Of a stretch of 62,000 nucleotides of DNA, positions 46,901-59,000 are shown piece by piece. The position numbers were made by a program, and so were the translations under genes. The stretch is from Acanthaster planci (Eukaryota; Echinodermata; Asteroidea; Valvatida; Acanthasteridae): contig NW_019091417.1 of NCBI RefSeq assembly GCF_001949145.1, positions 43,077 through 105,076 on the forward strand. Reading direction: 5' to 3'. Below the pieces are notes generated by a model. That model was not told the origin of the DNA, ran no database searches, and saw only the letters and a program-made list of their open reading frames with translations. Position 1 is the stretch's first letter; the number at the start of each line of letters is the position of its first letter.

Positions 46901-48311
46901 ATTTGAATCAATTCTATTTCATAAAATTGCTGCACGTTCGACAGCTTTCTTGCGCATGCACACGCTGGGCTTCACTACACATCGTAGACTTCCAAAATAA
47001 AAGGTTGGCGCTGCAAGACGTTCGATTTGCAGGTGGCCAAAACCTTCTTGTGAGTATCATTCGCTGTAATTGTTCATCCACGGCCAAGCAAGCACGCATA
47101 CGCTGTGCGCGCACCTTTTTTCCGCAACCCCTCGCGCCAGCCAATCAGAGCCGATTTATTCTTCGTGGGGCGAAAACGTGGTTTCAGCTTCACCGGGTGG
47201 TGTCGACCAATGGCACTAAAATGGCGGCCGTTATCACGGGGTAGAGCAGTGTGATTAAGATTTGGAATGCTTTTCCATAGGCTTGAAGACCTTTCAGAAC
47301 TCATCAATTTGAACGATGGCAGAAGTACAAAATACTGCAATCAGTTCGACTTACAAGGATAAACGCAACATACGGTACATTCGTCTTGTGGCGACCTAGT
47401 TACGGGAAAATAATGTAGATCAGTGCTCGTCGGCAATGGCAGAGTTACGTACGTTAATGATAAAAGCCTGCTGTTTGGTTAATAAAATTTGGAGAAAAAG
47501 AAGCGATGGTTATCTTACATTAATAATTGCAAGAAAATGGGCATAATTACCAGACCCTTGCTATCTAAACATCAGGTCTACAGACTGAGCTGTATTATAC
47601 GTAAAAGTAAAATAAAATAAAAAAAAGAACTTGCAAATTTTAATTGTCTCGACATGTCATGCGGATAAATATTGTGCGCTGTAAAAATTGTCAAAAGAAT
47701 TCAATTTTTTACAATATTCACCACTAACTATTTTCATTTTGAAGAAGCTGAATTTAAACACTAGTTGACGAATAAAACAAAATCCTACTGTAGGTACTTA
47801 AACTAAGTCGAAGTGTCCTCTACGTTAGCCCTGAACTCGGCGTAATGTACACGGGTTTACCAACAGAACGACTGATTAAAACGAATACCGGGTGTGTTAT
47901 TATTTCAGAAAATAGGCTCACGTATATTCACAAATGACGGGAAATGTGTAACGAACCATTTTCACAGGCTGAAACCTACCGGTATACTAAAAAGACTTCA
48001 ACTTTCCATAGTTTCACTTCAGTTTTAAATTATCCATTTACAGCAAACGTAAATGAACAAAATTTCTCTTCAGAAGGGAAATTTCACTTGAAGTTATTTC
48101 CAAACAAAACTGTGGTAAAATAAATTGCAGGACATGTTTAAAACGTAAAATTGAAGAGCCGCTTTTGGTATAGGGTTATTCAAGCAAATCGTTTGCCAGG
48201 TTATACTTACATGTAGATAATTGCCATGAAATGGAATAGGTAAAGACAGACTATCTCCAAACACACGAAGAAACATGCCAGGCCGAAGACACAGCTATAC
48301 AAGTAATCCAT
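31935..48311 (-). CDS. UGCG: Ceramide glucosyltransferase (glucosylceramide synthase)
   Basis: UGCG transfers glucose from UDP-glucose to ceramide on the cytosolic face of the Golgi, the first step of glucosphingolipid synthesis. Nine - strand exons join in phase to give 397 residues (human 394): 48311-48211, 37491-37353, 34673-34571, 34397-34284, 33539-33427, 33317-33139, 32972-32886, 32581-32392 and 32102-31935. Exon 1 is the signal-anchor helix ending in FHFMAIIY. Next come [32 protein letters not shown]-like [16 protein letters not shown] (second conserved Asp), FVHGLPF, FGGSHAR (with the family's His), CVTGM, AKYISED (third Asp) and the (Q/R)xxRW motif as RMVRW. The last two exons are membrane helices and a WRTGKF tail. 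The usual QDHDDP around the first conserved Asp has become HTPKDP, with only the final Asp kept (codon 34640-34638). Intron 1 spans 10.7 kb and is full of repeats. Confidence 0.95.
34873..35835. mobile_element. MITE family copy 1 (with internal extra DNA)
   Basis: The left end GCTCGTCGCCCAGCGC...GCTGGGAAGG matches, in inverted form, the right end of the related element at 53411-53950. The body to about 35370 follows that element closely through CTGATGGCTTTGCACTG, TGATCACGT and TGTGACCC.GTG. A weaker right end, CATCAGCCCTTCCCATCGCCC, lies at about 35797-35820, so about 420 extra bases lie between body and terminus. It occupies UGCG intron 2 and has no coding capacity. Confidence 0.6.
35836..37352. 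other. UGCG intron 2, remainder
   Basis: No gene is seen. It contains an NRF1-like alternating GCGCGTGCGCA word near 35850-35862, AT-rich DNA, and a TACATGTAC-rich patch at 36505-36550. The open frames are short and lack support. Confidence 0.4.
38720..40150 (-). pseudogene. Degenerate CR1/L2-like LINE, linker and reverse transcriptase
   Basis: Read on -, pieces in shifting frames follow non-LTR retrotransposon ORF2. Traces of the endonuclease end are followed by PPW.DGE and [17 protein letters not shown]-type linker. The open part (about 39219-38761) has [45 protein letters not shown] and [16 protein letters not shown], which are the N-terminal reverse-transcriptase motifs. Many stops and frameshifts interrupt it and the YxDD region is missing or unreadable. 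It is an old copy in UGCG intron 1. Confidence 0.75.
41983..42050. repeat. Short (GGACATAATGG) repeats
   Basis: Four near-copies of GGACATAATGG or GAACATAATGG occur within about 70 bases, separated by short variable spacers. It is a small interspersed-word array inside UGCG intron 1. Confidence 0.55.
43031..45374. mobile_element. Foldback-like element with arms of about 310-330 bp
   Basis: The left arm (about 43095-43423) and right arm (about 45068-45374) are inverted copies that can be followed base by base. Words in common order include AAAAGTGGACAAC, TGCTAG.AGATTTTC, TTTACTTTAA.AAGTCT, CTAAAAACTT, CTAGCAAATTTTATTTGATG and GACGGCGG. Each arm is itself made of two diverged subrepeats of about 190 bases built around AAAGTGGACAACTAAAAACTT. 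An extra subrepeat lies outside the left arm from 43031. The 1.6 kb between the arms has no recognisable transposase. Confidence 0.75.
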
Positions 48312-49807
48312 TTTCGAAGCTGGAATAATCCTGTGATTTCCTCAACTTCAATTCACACCATAAAGGCAAAATAATGAACCACTGTGTAACTTGTTTCCTG
48401 TCTTAATGAATGTCAGGACAAAAAATCATGCGACAGTCCGTTGAATCAATGGATATGTGGACCACGACCAGTCAACCTTTTGTGAACGTCTACATCCAAT
48501 GTCCAATTAGCAACCAGGGTATATCAGTCTCATGTAGAGCGTATATCGCGTCCGAATTATTGGCTGCGGCTTGAAATTACACACGAGTCTATTATAGTGG
48601 CCGCGGCCAGTTCCCATAGAGTTGTGGGTAATTTTCGGCGAAGCCAAGTGAATCGGACACGGCCTACGACCTCTCATATTCGCACTGGAGGTCAATACCA
48701 GGGTACAAGGTACAAGTACACATTTAGCTTCCATGTGTCACGCGCACAAGGGTATGAGAGAATTTGACCTGACTGCTCAAACATTTCCAACCAATGAGAG
48801 GACTGGAAGACATTACGGAATCCCGACGGAAAACAGTCTATGGAAAAAGTCCCCAACGTCTAATGAGCCCACCCTAACAATTAGTGCCTTTATTTTGTGA
48901 GAAAATCTATATCAGTGAACCAGTGAATCATAAATTGTCTTTGGATTTCGTGGACTACAGTAGTCAAGAAATCAAAGCGGTCTTGGACTATACAAACTAA
49001 AACCGCGGAGCAATGGACCAAAATCGGCCAAGAAAAAGGTGAGAAACAACGACAAATTTCCCCAAAATGACCGGCCTCGCTCGAGTTGACCATTTTACGC
49101 GGTATAAAGGCATCCACATTCGGACCCACTTCCGCAAACTCGACGCGTGATTGATTTTCCCTGCCACCATGACGCGCCCAAACCGGAAATACCTTGCCGA
49201 AGTTATGACAATTATGTGGTCGGCAGATACAATGGGAAACAATTTCCAGAAATTTCAAGGCATAAACACAGGCATTTCAACCTTTTGAAATACGAATGTG
49301 ACCATCCAATGTTGGAGAAAAGAGTTTCAAATCTGGACCCCGATTGGCCAATGACTTATTGGCATTACAGGGGGTCATAGTTCAAGACGTACTGAAGCCG
49401 CAGCAGGAATTCCCCAAACATTCTTTGTCTGGTAAGCTCCAAAACCTCTGTCTTACTTGCAAATATATACATACATATTTTTAATTCATTGAACTCGCAT
49501 ACAAACAGAACCTTCAACTGAGTTTGCACGACAGCAAGGGCTGTGATAGTTGCTACAATACGTTATCTATTCACTCGGCCAAGGGCATCGTGTTATCAGA
49601 CAGTACAAGGGTGACTCACCCATGACTGGAACGGGTTCTGTTCTTTTCAAACTAAAAGAAAACAAGTTATTTACAACTGTATTTAAGCATAAAAAAAACT
49701 CTATTTCAAAGATGGATTCGCACCCAGGGGGGACGTAAATTAGTTTTTGAATTTTTTGCCCTGCCCGACATGTATTTTAACACTGTGTACTCAGTGTATG
49801 CCCCCGA
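48312..49807. other. UGCG 5' flank
   Basis: This is the region upstream of the UGCG start codon on -. The promoter is expected here. A CpG-bearing stretch lies around 48600-48700 (GGCCGCGGCC) and 49020-49200. No TATA box with convincing position and no further coding exon is seen. Confidence 0.35.
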
Positions 49808-49948
49808 AGGCTTGTGAAAAAAAACACAAGGGCACTCGGGTGGACTCGAACCGCTGACCTCCTGCTTTGGAGAGGTGCCTGCGTACTAGTAGTAGGAGGT
49901 CGTGGGTTCAAGTCCTAACCGAGTACCCTTATGGTATTTCACAAGCCT
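49808..49948. repeat. tRNA-like inverted repeat (about 60-bp arms)
   Basis: The left arm begins AGGCTTGTGAAA and continues GGGCACTCGG, GGACTCGAACC, GACCTCCT. The right arm is the inverse: AGGAGGTC, GGGTTCAAGTCC, CCGAGTACCC, TTTCACAAGCCT. Each arm carries a T-arm/B-box word (GGTTCGAGTCC on -, GGGTTCAAGTCC on +). It looks like two facing 3' halves of a tRNA-derived sequence. No complete cloverleaf with a 5' half could be drawn, so it is a repeat and not a tRNA gene. Confidence 0.65.
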
Positions 49949-49959
49949 ATAGTCCCCTG

Positions 49960-52900
49960 CTATGGAGAGGGTCCAAAACAAAATCGTCATAATGATGTCA
50001 TCAGGTGTCACCCGACATGGCAATAAAGGCGCAAACTTTAAAGCCTTATATTTCATGGAGTACATGGTTGAAACCTGGAGGGTATCTAGAAAGCGAAGTG
50101 TTAATAATGTGTTAATGATGATGACGTTATATGTGACAAGTCACATGACATTAAATATGCACTTTTTAAAGCACTATATCTCATGAAGTACATGTCAGAT
50201 TGAGTTGAAACTTGCTAGCTAGAATAGCTAGAAAGCGAATGGTTTTAGACAAATTTGACATTACATGATGACGACTGACAAGACTGAGCACAAATCAACC
50301 TAACATAATGAAATCGTGATGATATTATCATGGGTCATGTGACATATGATTAAGGGCGCAGTTCTTCTCCATACGGTAGGATCTGTACACATGTTTGTTT
50401 GTTCATTAACTTCAGCTTGGTAGTTCGATGAAAATTCCCTATAATGCTTATATACTTTACATTACAGTAACGTGCGCAGAGACTGTTTATCCGAAAGCCG
50501 AAACAGCGCGTTTTCCCGCTGACCAACGTATCTCTAGTTCCTTCTTCTGCCCCAAATCCCCTTTGTTTTGTACATACAGTTCTATAATAATAAGCCATGA
50601 TGACGTCATCAAGTGATTTATTATTAAATCTGGAATATTTCAATATTATGTACAATCTTTAAAATCCATATAAAATCAACCTAGGGCTCCTGCAACATTC
50701 TGTTTGCGGCAAGTGGCCGAGTATAATATTTGGAACAGTCTCTAATTCATCTCCTGTGGGTCAAATCACGTAACCCCTCCTTCAGATCGAAGCTGGAAGT
50801 GGGCTTATTGTTTAAAACTGGTAGTAGGTAACAACTTAATTTCAACTCTTGAAAACTTTTACTGATGACGTCATGCAATTGTTGAGCGCCCTCTAGCGAC
50901 AGGTTGAAAATTCTGAAAAATGAATTTTGAATAGATGTCTGTGGCAAAGTTTTTTGGAATCGCCTGAAATTGGTGAATAAGATGATATTTATTCATTCAA
51001 TACATACGTGAAGTTTGGGGCCGATGATGTCATCAGACGGAAGTTACAGTAAAAAGTCGTTTTATTGTTTAAAATTCAGTAAAAACCAACAGTGAAAGAT
51101 ATAAGCCTAAATTGTTCGTTAGTTGATAGCTAAAACTTTGGTGTCAACTGCATGAAGTGCCTAACTAGTGTACTTCTTCACACAGACGAAGTGCCGACAC
51201 GGACATNNNNNNNNNNNNNNNNNNNNNNNNNNNNNNNNNNNNNNNNNNNNNNNNNNNNNNNNNNNNNNNNNNNNNNNNNNNNNNNNNNNNNNNNNNNNNN
51301 NNNNNNNNNNNNNNNNNNNNNNNNNNNNNNNNNNNNNNNNNNNNNNNNNNNNNNNNNNNNNNNNNNNNNNNNNNNNNNNNNNNNNNNNNNNNNNNNNNNN
51401 NNNNNNNNNNNNNNNNNNNNNNNNNNNNNNNNNNNNNNNNNNNNNNNNNNNNNNNNNNNNNNNNNNNNNNNNNNNNNNNNNNNNNNNNNNNNNNNNNNNN
51501 NNNNNNNNNNNNNNNNNNNNNNNNNNNNNNNNNNNNNNNNNNNNNNNNNNNNNNNNNNNNNNNNNNNNNNNNNNNNNNNNNNNNNNNNNNNNNNNNNNNN
51601 NNNNNNNNNNNNNNNNNNNNNNNNNNNNNNNNNNNNNNNNNNNNNNNNNNNNNNNNNNNNNNNNNNNNNNNNNNNNNNNNNNNNNNNNNNNNNNNNNNNN
51701 NNNNNNNNNNNNNNNNNNNNNNNNNNNNNNNNNNNNNNNNNNNNNNNNNNNNNNNNNNNNNNNNNNNNNNNNNNNNNNNNNNNNNNNNNNNNNNNNNNNN
51801 NNNNNNNNNNNNNNNNNNNNNNNNNNNNNNNNNNNNNNNNNNNNNNNNNNNNNNNNNNNNNNNNNNNNNNNNNNNNNNNNNNNNNNNNNNNNNNNNNNNN
51901 NNNNNNNNNNNNNNNNNNNNNNNNNNNNNNNNNNNNNNNNNNNNNNNNNNNNNNNNNNNNNNNNNNNNNNNNNNNNNNNNNNNNNNNNNNNNNNNNNNNN
52001 NNNNNNNNNNNNNNNNNNNNNNNNNNNNNNNNNNNNNNNNNNNNNNNNNNNNNNNNNNNNNNNNNNNNNNNNNNNNNNNNNNNNNNNNNNNNNNNNNNNN
52101 NNNNNNNNNNNNNNNNNNNNNNNNNNNNNNNNNNNNNNNNNNNNNNNNNNNNNNNNNNNGGGGGTGCAAGTCCAGGTTTTTTTTATATACGTCCGTGAGT
52201 GCCGACGACAGAAATCCCATTACAATATTCAGTGTTCGAAAATCCCATTCACATACTGGGCACTGGCTACCGTGTGCGTGGGTGCGCAATATCTGCCTGT
52301 AACATAGGCAGCGCACATTGCGCAGGGCATGTACTCAGGAGTTGGCAAATTTCCAAACACGTGGCGCTGAAAGCTGATCACACTGTATGGGACGCCGAAA
52401 GGAGAAAAATTTTGCAATCTCTAATCTGCGCTCCTTCCGCTATAACAGTCTCGGAACCCTGAGTCCTATGACGTCATTTAAGATCACATGACATGACTGC
52501 GGAGTTGAATTCTTTGCAGACCAACATCTCAAGAATATCAAGTCCAACGAGGCTAAAGTTGGTATGAATCATAGAGCTGTAACATGATGCAAACGGATTT
52601 GTATTACATTAAAAAAAAATTGGTGATATCATAATGATGTTCTAATTTTTTTTTTTCACTTTTCCTTACTGACATTCTTTACGATGCATCTCTTCAGCCA
52701 AAATTGCTTTTCAAAGCTTTCAAAAGACGAGTGACATGATATTTACAGCGCATACGCCCTATTACCTCCTGAAGAACATGCCCAACTGTGTTGAAACCTG
52801 GTACACAGAAAGGGAATAGCTAAAGATTGGAATATGATGGGATAACACCTTCAGGTGAAGTCACTTGACAGTAAATGTGCATCTTTCAGAGCAGTGAACT

Positions 52901-53130
52901 ATATCCGAAAGACTGTGTTGCAACTTTGCAGATAGTTGGAAGGGAATGTAATGGACAACACTTAGGGCCTTTATTGTGAGGATGATTTCACCACGTGAAG
53001 AGTCATATGACATTTACAAGTTCACCCTTTAAAGCGCTACATCTTCTGAAGTACATGCCTGATTGAATAGGCATTTGGCAGGTAGCTAGAAAGAGAAATA
53101 TATGCACTATACACGATATTGAACATAAAG
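49960..53130. repeat. Satellite-like array, about 130-bp units, interrupted by gap
   Basis: Units recur near 50020, 50150, 52740, 52870 and 53020. The unit order is a TGACGTCA or GATGTCATCA-like word, TCACATGACATTAAATGTGCAC, TTTAAAGCGCTATATCTC.TGAAGTACATG, TTGAAAC.TGG, AGCTAGAAAG.GAA. Units are diverged and partial. Single CRE-like words GATGACGTCATCA also stand at 50598 and 50865. Confidence 0.6.
51207..52159. other. Assembly gap (953 N)
   Basis: A run of N inside the satellite-like region. GTGCCGACA occurs just left of the gap and GTGCCGACG just right, which suggests that more repeat units fill it. Confidence 0.98.
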
Positions 53131-53410
53131 TCAGGACAACACAGTTTGTAATGTTTCAACAGATTGTATTCAATTTCGTCCACGAATTAACTAAATAGCT
53201 CACAAACTGAACGAATAGCGTTTTTAAAAGGCTCTGAATCCGAAGCAGCTCTCTGGTTGTTCACGCACATTTTTACTTAGTCTACTTAATTTGCTGTCCC
53301 AAGATAAAATTGACTACCTCGTAACACTCATGGAACAACTCAAAGAGAAAGCCAACAAACGTTGATAGATTAACCTGAATGGTCCCGGAAGTATACGCCT
53401 GAGTTCTTGC

Positions 53411-53950
53411 GTGACCTAGCTCCCGAACAGGGTCTAGGTAAGGCTGATGGCTTTGCACTGCGATTGGCTACATTGTACACGACCTGTGACAACGAGATTG
53501 TCACTTCCTGCTGGTGAAGCGTTATTTAAATTTGTTGGTTCGCCGATGGCAATGTTTTGGCAAGGGCAAAGTGTCAACTACATAATAAAAACATCGCCTT
53601 TGAACAATTACGTGTGGTATTTTATCTTCCCAGTGTTACTGATCACGTATCTTTTGGCGATATAGTTTGAATCATAGGTTATCTTGATCAGTTTTGGATG
53701 AATGAATAAAGTGCCGTGAGATATTTTCAGCAACTTGAGTGAGAAAAGAAAAATGTCAAATCGATAACTGCCGCTTTTGTAACCCATTGAGCGAGCTTCC
53801 GCGCCTGGTAGAAATGTACCCACAGTGCTCTGTGTGTCGTCAGCTGTGACCCTGTGTGACATATTTACTTTCTGTTTACCTACTTAAAATCTGTGCAAGG
53901 TCATCAAGCCTTCCCAGCGCCCTGATCGTCATGCGCTGGGGGCGACGAGC
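53411..53950. mobile_element. MITE family copy 2
   Basis: A 540-bp non-coding element with inverted ends: AGCTCCCGAACAGGG...GGCTGATGG at the left and CATCAAGCCTTCCCAGCGC...GGGGCGACGAGC at the right. It is homologous along its body to the element in UGCG intron 2 at 34873-35370. Each terminus itself has a small internal palindrome around CAGCGC. Confidence 0.65.
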
Positions 53951-56071
53951 GAACCGCCAGAGCAAAAGCATCCTCTCGTCGGAAAAGAGCCATGTTGGCC
54001 AGTAGTGCTCATTTGGTTGGTAGCGATGCGACCATAACGCGTGCATTTCATAGTCGTTCGTGAACCAGGGAAGTTCAGTGATTAAAGGCGATTTTTGGTC
54101 CCGACCAAAGAGGCCTGCAATGTTAGGAAAATTGTGCCCTCTTCTGGTCCAGCTCGGGGCTCATAGAGCCCTTTCACACGATTGTGGTGTTGTCTACGAT
54201 ACATATATCAAATCGACAGGTAAGCCATGCTACTGTTGCGCTTCTGCAATTTGTGAACTTGAAGAAATGTGCGAGGCATCAGACCTTATTTTTAATGGGA
54301 AAGGAACTAACTAATGATAAAGCACGTACCGTGCACTTAAGTTCAGGACGCTTAAATAATTTAACCCCAGAAGTATTCTGTAGAACAGCTTTATTTCTCG
54401 AGATACACTACCACACAAGTCTCCGCAGTTAACAGCCCTGACTGAGGTTCTACAAAAGCCATAATGCTCCTGAAAACAGATTTTCCAGGGTACCAGTAGG
54501 CTTAAGGCCATCTACCGATATAACATACAAGGCCATTCATTTCTAAGATCCTTGCTAAGAGGAATCTAAATAAACGGACTTACGGGTATGCAGATATTTC
54601 AGAATATTTACCTTTAATTTTGTCATTCTTAAGCCCGGAAATATCAATGTTATTCTTTTGTTATCTTTAACTGACTTCAGGTGTACAAATAATCCAGTGT
54701 GCTATATACTGACTCATATTATGTCTGAATATCTAACAAAGTTTCTCATTTGTAGAGCCCAAACACCATCATACCAGTTCAATTTAATACACTGGAGCTG
54801 CACATATAATTGTTCTGAGGCACATATATTTCAGAACACTCAACATTTTAACAGCTGGTTATTATTTTGAGCCCACCCATCGATGCCATTATTAAAGTTG
54901 ACTGCGGAACGAATTGTACATGAAATCAGGATTGTGCTAATTATACAAAAGTTTCAGAAGAATTGTACAGAAGTTGTACAAATAATCATGGTTTATGGTA
55001 CCAGTAATTGAAAACTGACAAAATTTCTGTACATAAACAAGTGCAGTTGCATAATGAATTCAATTTCAATGGAAAATTGCCAATTATTTTTGATGGTAAA
55101 ATTAAAACAAATGTCAGTAATGCTGCAAAAGTCAAAAGAAAAACTTAGAGAAAGTAAGATTGTTTTGATTCTTGCCGAAGTACTGGGATTTCACCTTTAC
55201 AGATATTCCCCCAACTACAGCTAATATTGATATAAATGGATAGAGGATCACATGCTTTTTCAGATGCTACCACGATTGCAAGATTTTGTTAATTTTGAGA
55301 CCTTTTATGCTGGGTTATATAGAGCCATCTTTGCGCGAGAACAGGACCGTGAATACACGTAACATTGTAAAATCTCTCAACACTGCTATGCTTTTCCCTG
55401 TCGAGAACGTTTGTACAGGAATCTTTCTATTTTAGTAAACCAGAAACTCAGTACCCATACAACTGGCCAATCGGTAACTAAGACACTTAAACAGTTCATT
55501 TTAAAGGTAACCAGCCAATCAAAGATCTTGTTCTACGCTATTTATTTGTTACAAAAAGACGAAATTTCAGTGTTGCAATTTCATGATTGATTATTATGAC
55601 ATAAAAGTCTGGCAGGAATGGCGAAGGGGCAAGACACCACACATACATTTCAGTTATTTTTAAGCTAAAAATAATGTCTACCTCTAGGAAAAATTGTATA
55701 CATGTATCATGAAAAACAATACATATATATCTGTAAGTTAGTAAAAAATATGTGTACAATCATGATCATTTGGGAAACCTAACAACTCGTTTCAAGAGTT
55801 AAGTTAAATTTTAAAAAAATATAGTTCTACTCCTTTTTGAAATGCCATTTGATGTAATCATAAAAAACTGGAACATTTCAGAGTTTCATTTCACGATAAT
55901 TTGGAAGCAGTTTAAGTTTTAGAATTATATCAGTACATGTATGCACTACACTCCTACTACAAAATGTATATTACCTCACTGACAAATACCCACCAGTGTG
56001 CACAAGTAATACTAAAATGGTCGTTTCATTCATCCCTAGGCCTGTTGGTTGTATATCTGGTTTGCCAGACT
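53951..56071. other. GBA2 3' flank and spacer
   Basis: AT-rich DNA between the MITE and the GBA2 stop. An AATAAA on - at 55546-55541 would give GBA2 a 3' UTR of about 530 bases. A stretch at 54060-54230 ending in a good + strand donor (ACAG|gtaagcc) might be a non-coding first exon. No protein gene is supported. Confidence 0.4.
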
Positions 56072-59000
56072 TTAATTTGTGGTGTCCTCGGACGCTGCCC
56101 TGTTGTGACGGTTCTCCAGGGCCCACTGCATGGCCCAGATGGCTAGAGGGCGCATGTAGCCCGTGGACCGGAAGTGTTGCGTCTCCAAGATTGCTTCTGG
56201 AGTCTGGAAACCCAAGCCTGCTCGATTGTAGCAGGTGTGGTAGATCCCACTGGCTGTTTGAAAGCCTTTTTTCACCAGTCCCTATGGTTTAGAAGAGATA
56301 TGAATATATTCTCAGTCACAGGAATGTTTGGCAGTCAACATTCAATTTACATAGATGTGCACTGAAACGTGCTCGCCTTTGACGTCTCGCAACATTCTGG
56401 TGTACACAAAATTGCCAATAGAAATACACAGATTGGAAAATACAAGCACCTCCATTGTCATGGTACACTTCCTAAAATTCCTCTGCCATCATGTTACGTC
56501 ACGTGAAAAACCTTTATGAAAAGATATGATGAAGGTTAAACTTCCTAATTCCTTCCAAATCCTCCACTGTGTAGGAAGCCAGTGATTTATTCATGGTAAA
56601 AATTTCAAGAGATGTCCAAGCAAGCTGTCAAAGGTACATTAATACCGACCAACTGACATCTTTAGCCATGCAATGTCTTCCAAACCTGTGGTTGTATTCA
56701 GTGATGCAGATTTATCAGAGTTGACCACGTTTAACCAAGATAAAGGATTGTTTGTAAAACACGAAGTATCCCATTATTTTTTTTTCATGAAAATTTCAAT
56801 TGGGGCTGTTACAACTGATAAATTTTCCGCACTATTGTTCTTTTGGTGCTGGTGTTGCTGTGAAAGTGACCTACTGGAAGCCTGGAACAATCTAGGCCTG
56901 GGACGGTTCATCCCTAGTTTATACCTCTTGGATCATGTGAGCAGCTAGGCCATACGTCACCCCAGTCCACACCTCCTCACACTGTAAGCTGGCAGAGTAG
57001 TCGATTTTCCCGTTAGGTTTCACCCCATTTGTGGCCCCGAGCAGCCCCTCCCTGAAGGGCAAGACATTCTTCTGGTAGATAGTCTCGAGTGCACTAAGCA
57101 CATGGTCTGTGGGGAAGATGTCCACACCTGACCGGTCTTTGGTCAGATTGCAAGCCCTCAAGTACCACTGGCCAGCGGTCTGGTCAGCCATGCAGGTCTT
57201 GCTGTTGCTATCATAGTTGTAATACTTGCCTGGACAAAGGGTTTTGAACATTGAAAGATCACTTTGTTTTTATTGTTTGTGACAGATACAAAACTGAGGT
57301 TTCGTCTGGAAGTATCTTTAGAGCTTAAAGAACTGGGGAATGGATGATTTTAAAGTGGAATAAGTAATCATGCAGTGCTTTGATGAATAAGAAAGCTTAA
57401 TGACATTGGAAAATGAAATTCAAGTTATAGAAGACAAGATGTGAAACTTCAGCCTCTACCATTCCAGAGTTTGTCTTCATAAGACTTCCGGCCCTTGTCT
57501 AGTAGTGCGGAATATTCGGAGGCATCGGTGTCCTCATGGCCTAGAATGTGAGCCATTTCCACCATACAACGCAGGGCAGCTAACCACAATCCACCGCAGT
57601 ATGCACTACCAAGGGAATCAACAACAGAAGTAAGCTCCAATTCAACACGGGACAGGTGCTCTATTCTTCAAAACCGGTTACAAGTAACAACAGGGATGAC
57701 GTACGGTACCTTTAGAAAGAAACTTCACGACAATGAAAAGAAACAAAAGTAATAACTTCCACTCATCAATTAAAATAATTCTGAAATTTCAAAACGTCTG
57801 ATTACTGTGGATCAACGCTTTAATCACAAGAGCTAGAATTTAGCTGGAGATTAGAACTAGAAATTTTAGTGGCAATAAGGTTACAGAAGTGAGAAGAACA
57901 GTCCAACCTTGCTCCTGTCATGGCCCAGGAATCGTAAGTCTGATCAGCTGTACCAGAATTGTCAATCAAACCATCGTCGTCAATGTCTTGTAGCTTGGCT
58001 GTTTCCATGACAGCCTACAGTCAAAACAAAAAATTCTTTTGTACACTTTATATATCTTGCTGGACAAATTTGGTGTGCGACTGATACTGTTCCTCGTTCT
58101 ATACCTTGCACTTTGGGTACATCTCCCTGAGAAATGCGAGGTCTTGGATTTGGTAGAAGTCCCGGAAAGTAATCAGGACAAACTTGAGGTTTAGGTCTTT
58201 CCACTTGCAGGTATCATGCTGGTAGTAACCGTTGATTCGTTTCCATGGTTCCTCCTCTATGTCAAGTGAGAACAGCAGAAACAAAATATGAGGTTTCGAT
58301 CTCAAACAAAATAAAATATAGCTGCAGAACAGCTAACAGCACTGGCTGCTATCAAATGCTGCTAGCAATGTCCATAACTGGAAAAACATTAAAACTGCCT
58401 GGTCCTTTGGCAAAATGACCATTTGCAGACAGAAGAGTGACAGCCAAAACCTGTAGAACCTACCAGGATCTCCAATGTCATGTGGTACACAGTTAGCCAG
58501 CTTCCGTTTGGCTGGTTGGCCACTGGCTATCTGGTAATAGGATTCGTCATCTGTTGCATGGACACAAGTCCCTAGGGGGAGAGAAAACTACAACTACTGA
58601 AATTCTACATACCTACACAAAAAGTACCTTCAGGCACATAAAAACTATAATCCAAAATATTGTTGGAATCGGCAAACAGTGACCCTTGACAATGTAAATC
58701 ACCTTCAGTCGAAAGACAAAGCAGTCCTTAAGCCTACTCCAGTAGCAAATTTCTTGCAAAGTAATTTTTTAAAGCCCTCCAATCTACTACTGTTTGGAAA
58801 CTAATGTTTATTGCCAAAGACGTCCTCTCTCGACTTGCAAGAGAAAAAAAATTGTCTTTTCAGTAAAGATACAACGAATTTCCTCTCAATTTTAGGCAGA
58901 AAAGCTTGAAGGAAAATATGACCCTATTAACTGGTATTGACCTTCTCTGTGATGAATCAAAATCTCACCAATAAAGTCTTGGAAACATAACTGAAGTTGT

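Larger units (their letters stand above)
37492..48210. other. UGCG intron 1 (10.7 kb)
   Basis: The intron houses a LINE fragment (38720-40150) and a foldback element (43031-45374), described separately. The remaining 40150-43000 and 45375-48210 hold AT-rich DNA and four small GGACATAATGG words at 41983-42050. A CpG-richer patch near 47080-47240 contains AAAATGGCGGCC (YY1-type), which could mark an internal promoter. No further exon could be supported. Confidence 0.45.

Noticed and set aside
49830-49930. Functional tRNA gene
   Set aside because: A B-box word is present on each strand, but no 5' half, acceptor stem or anticodon arm could be paired into a cloverleaf.
51152-52316. Open frames of 348-383 codons across the second gap
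   Set aside because: Artefacts of the N run.
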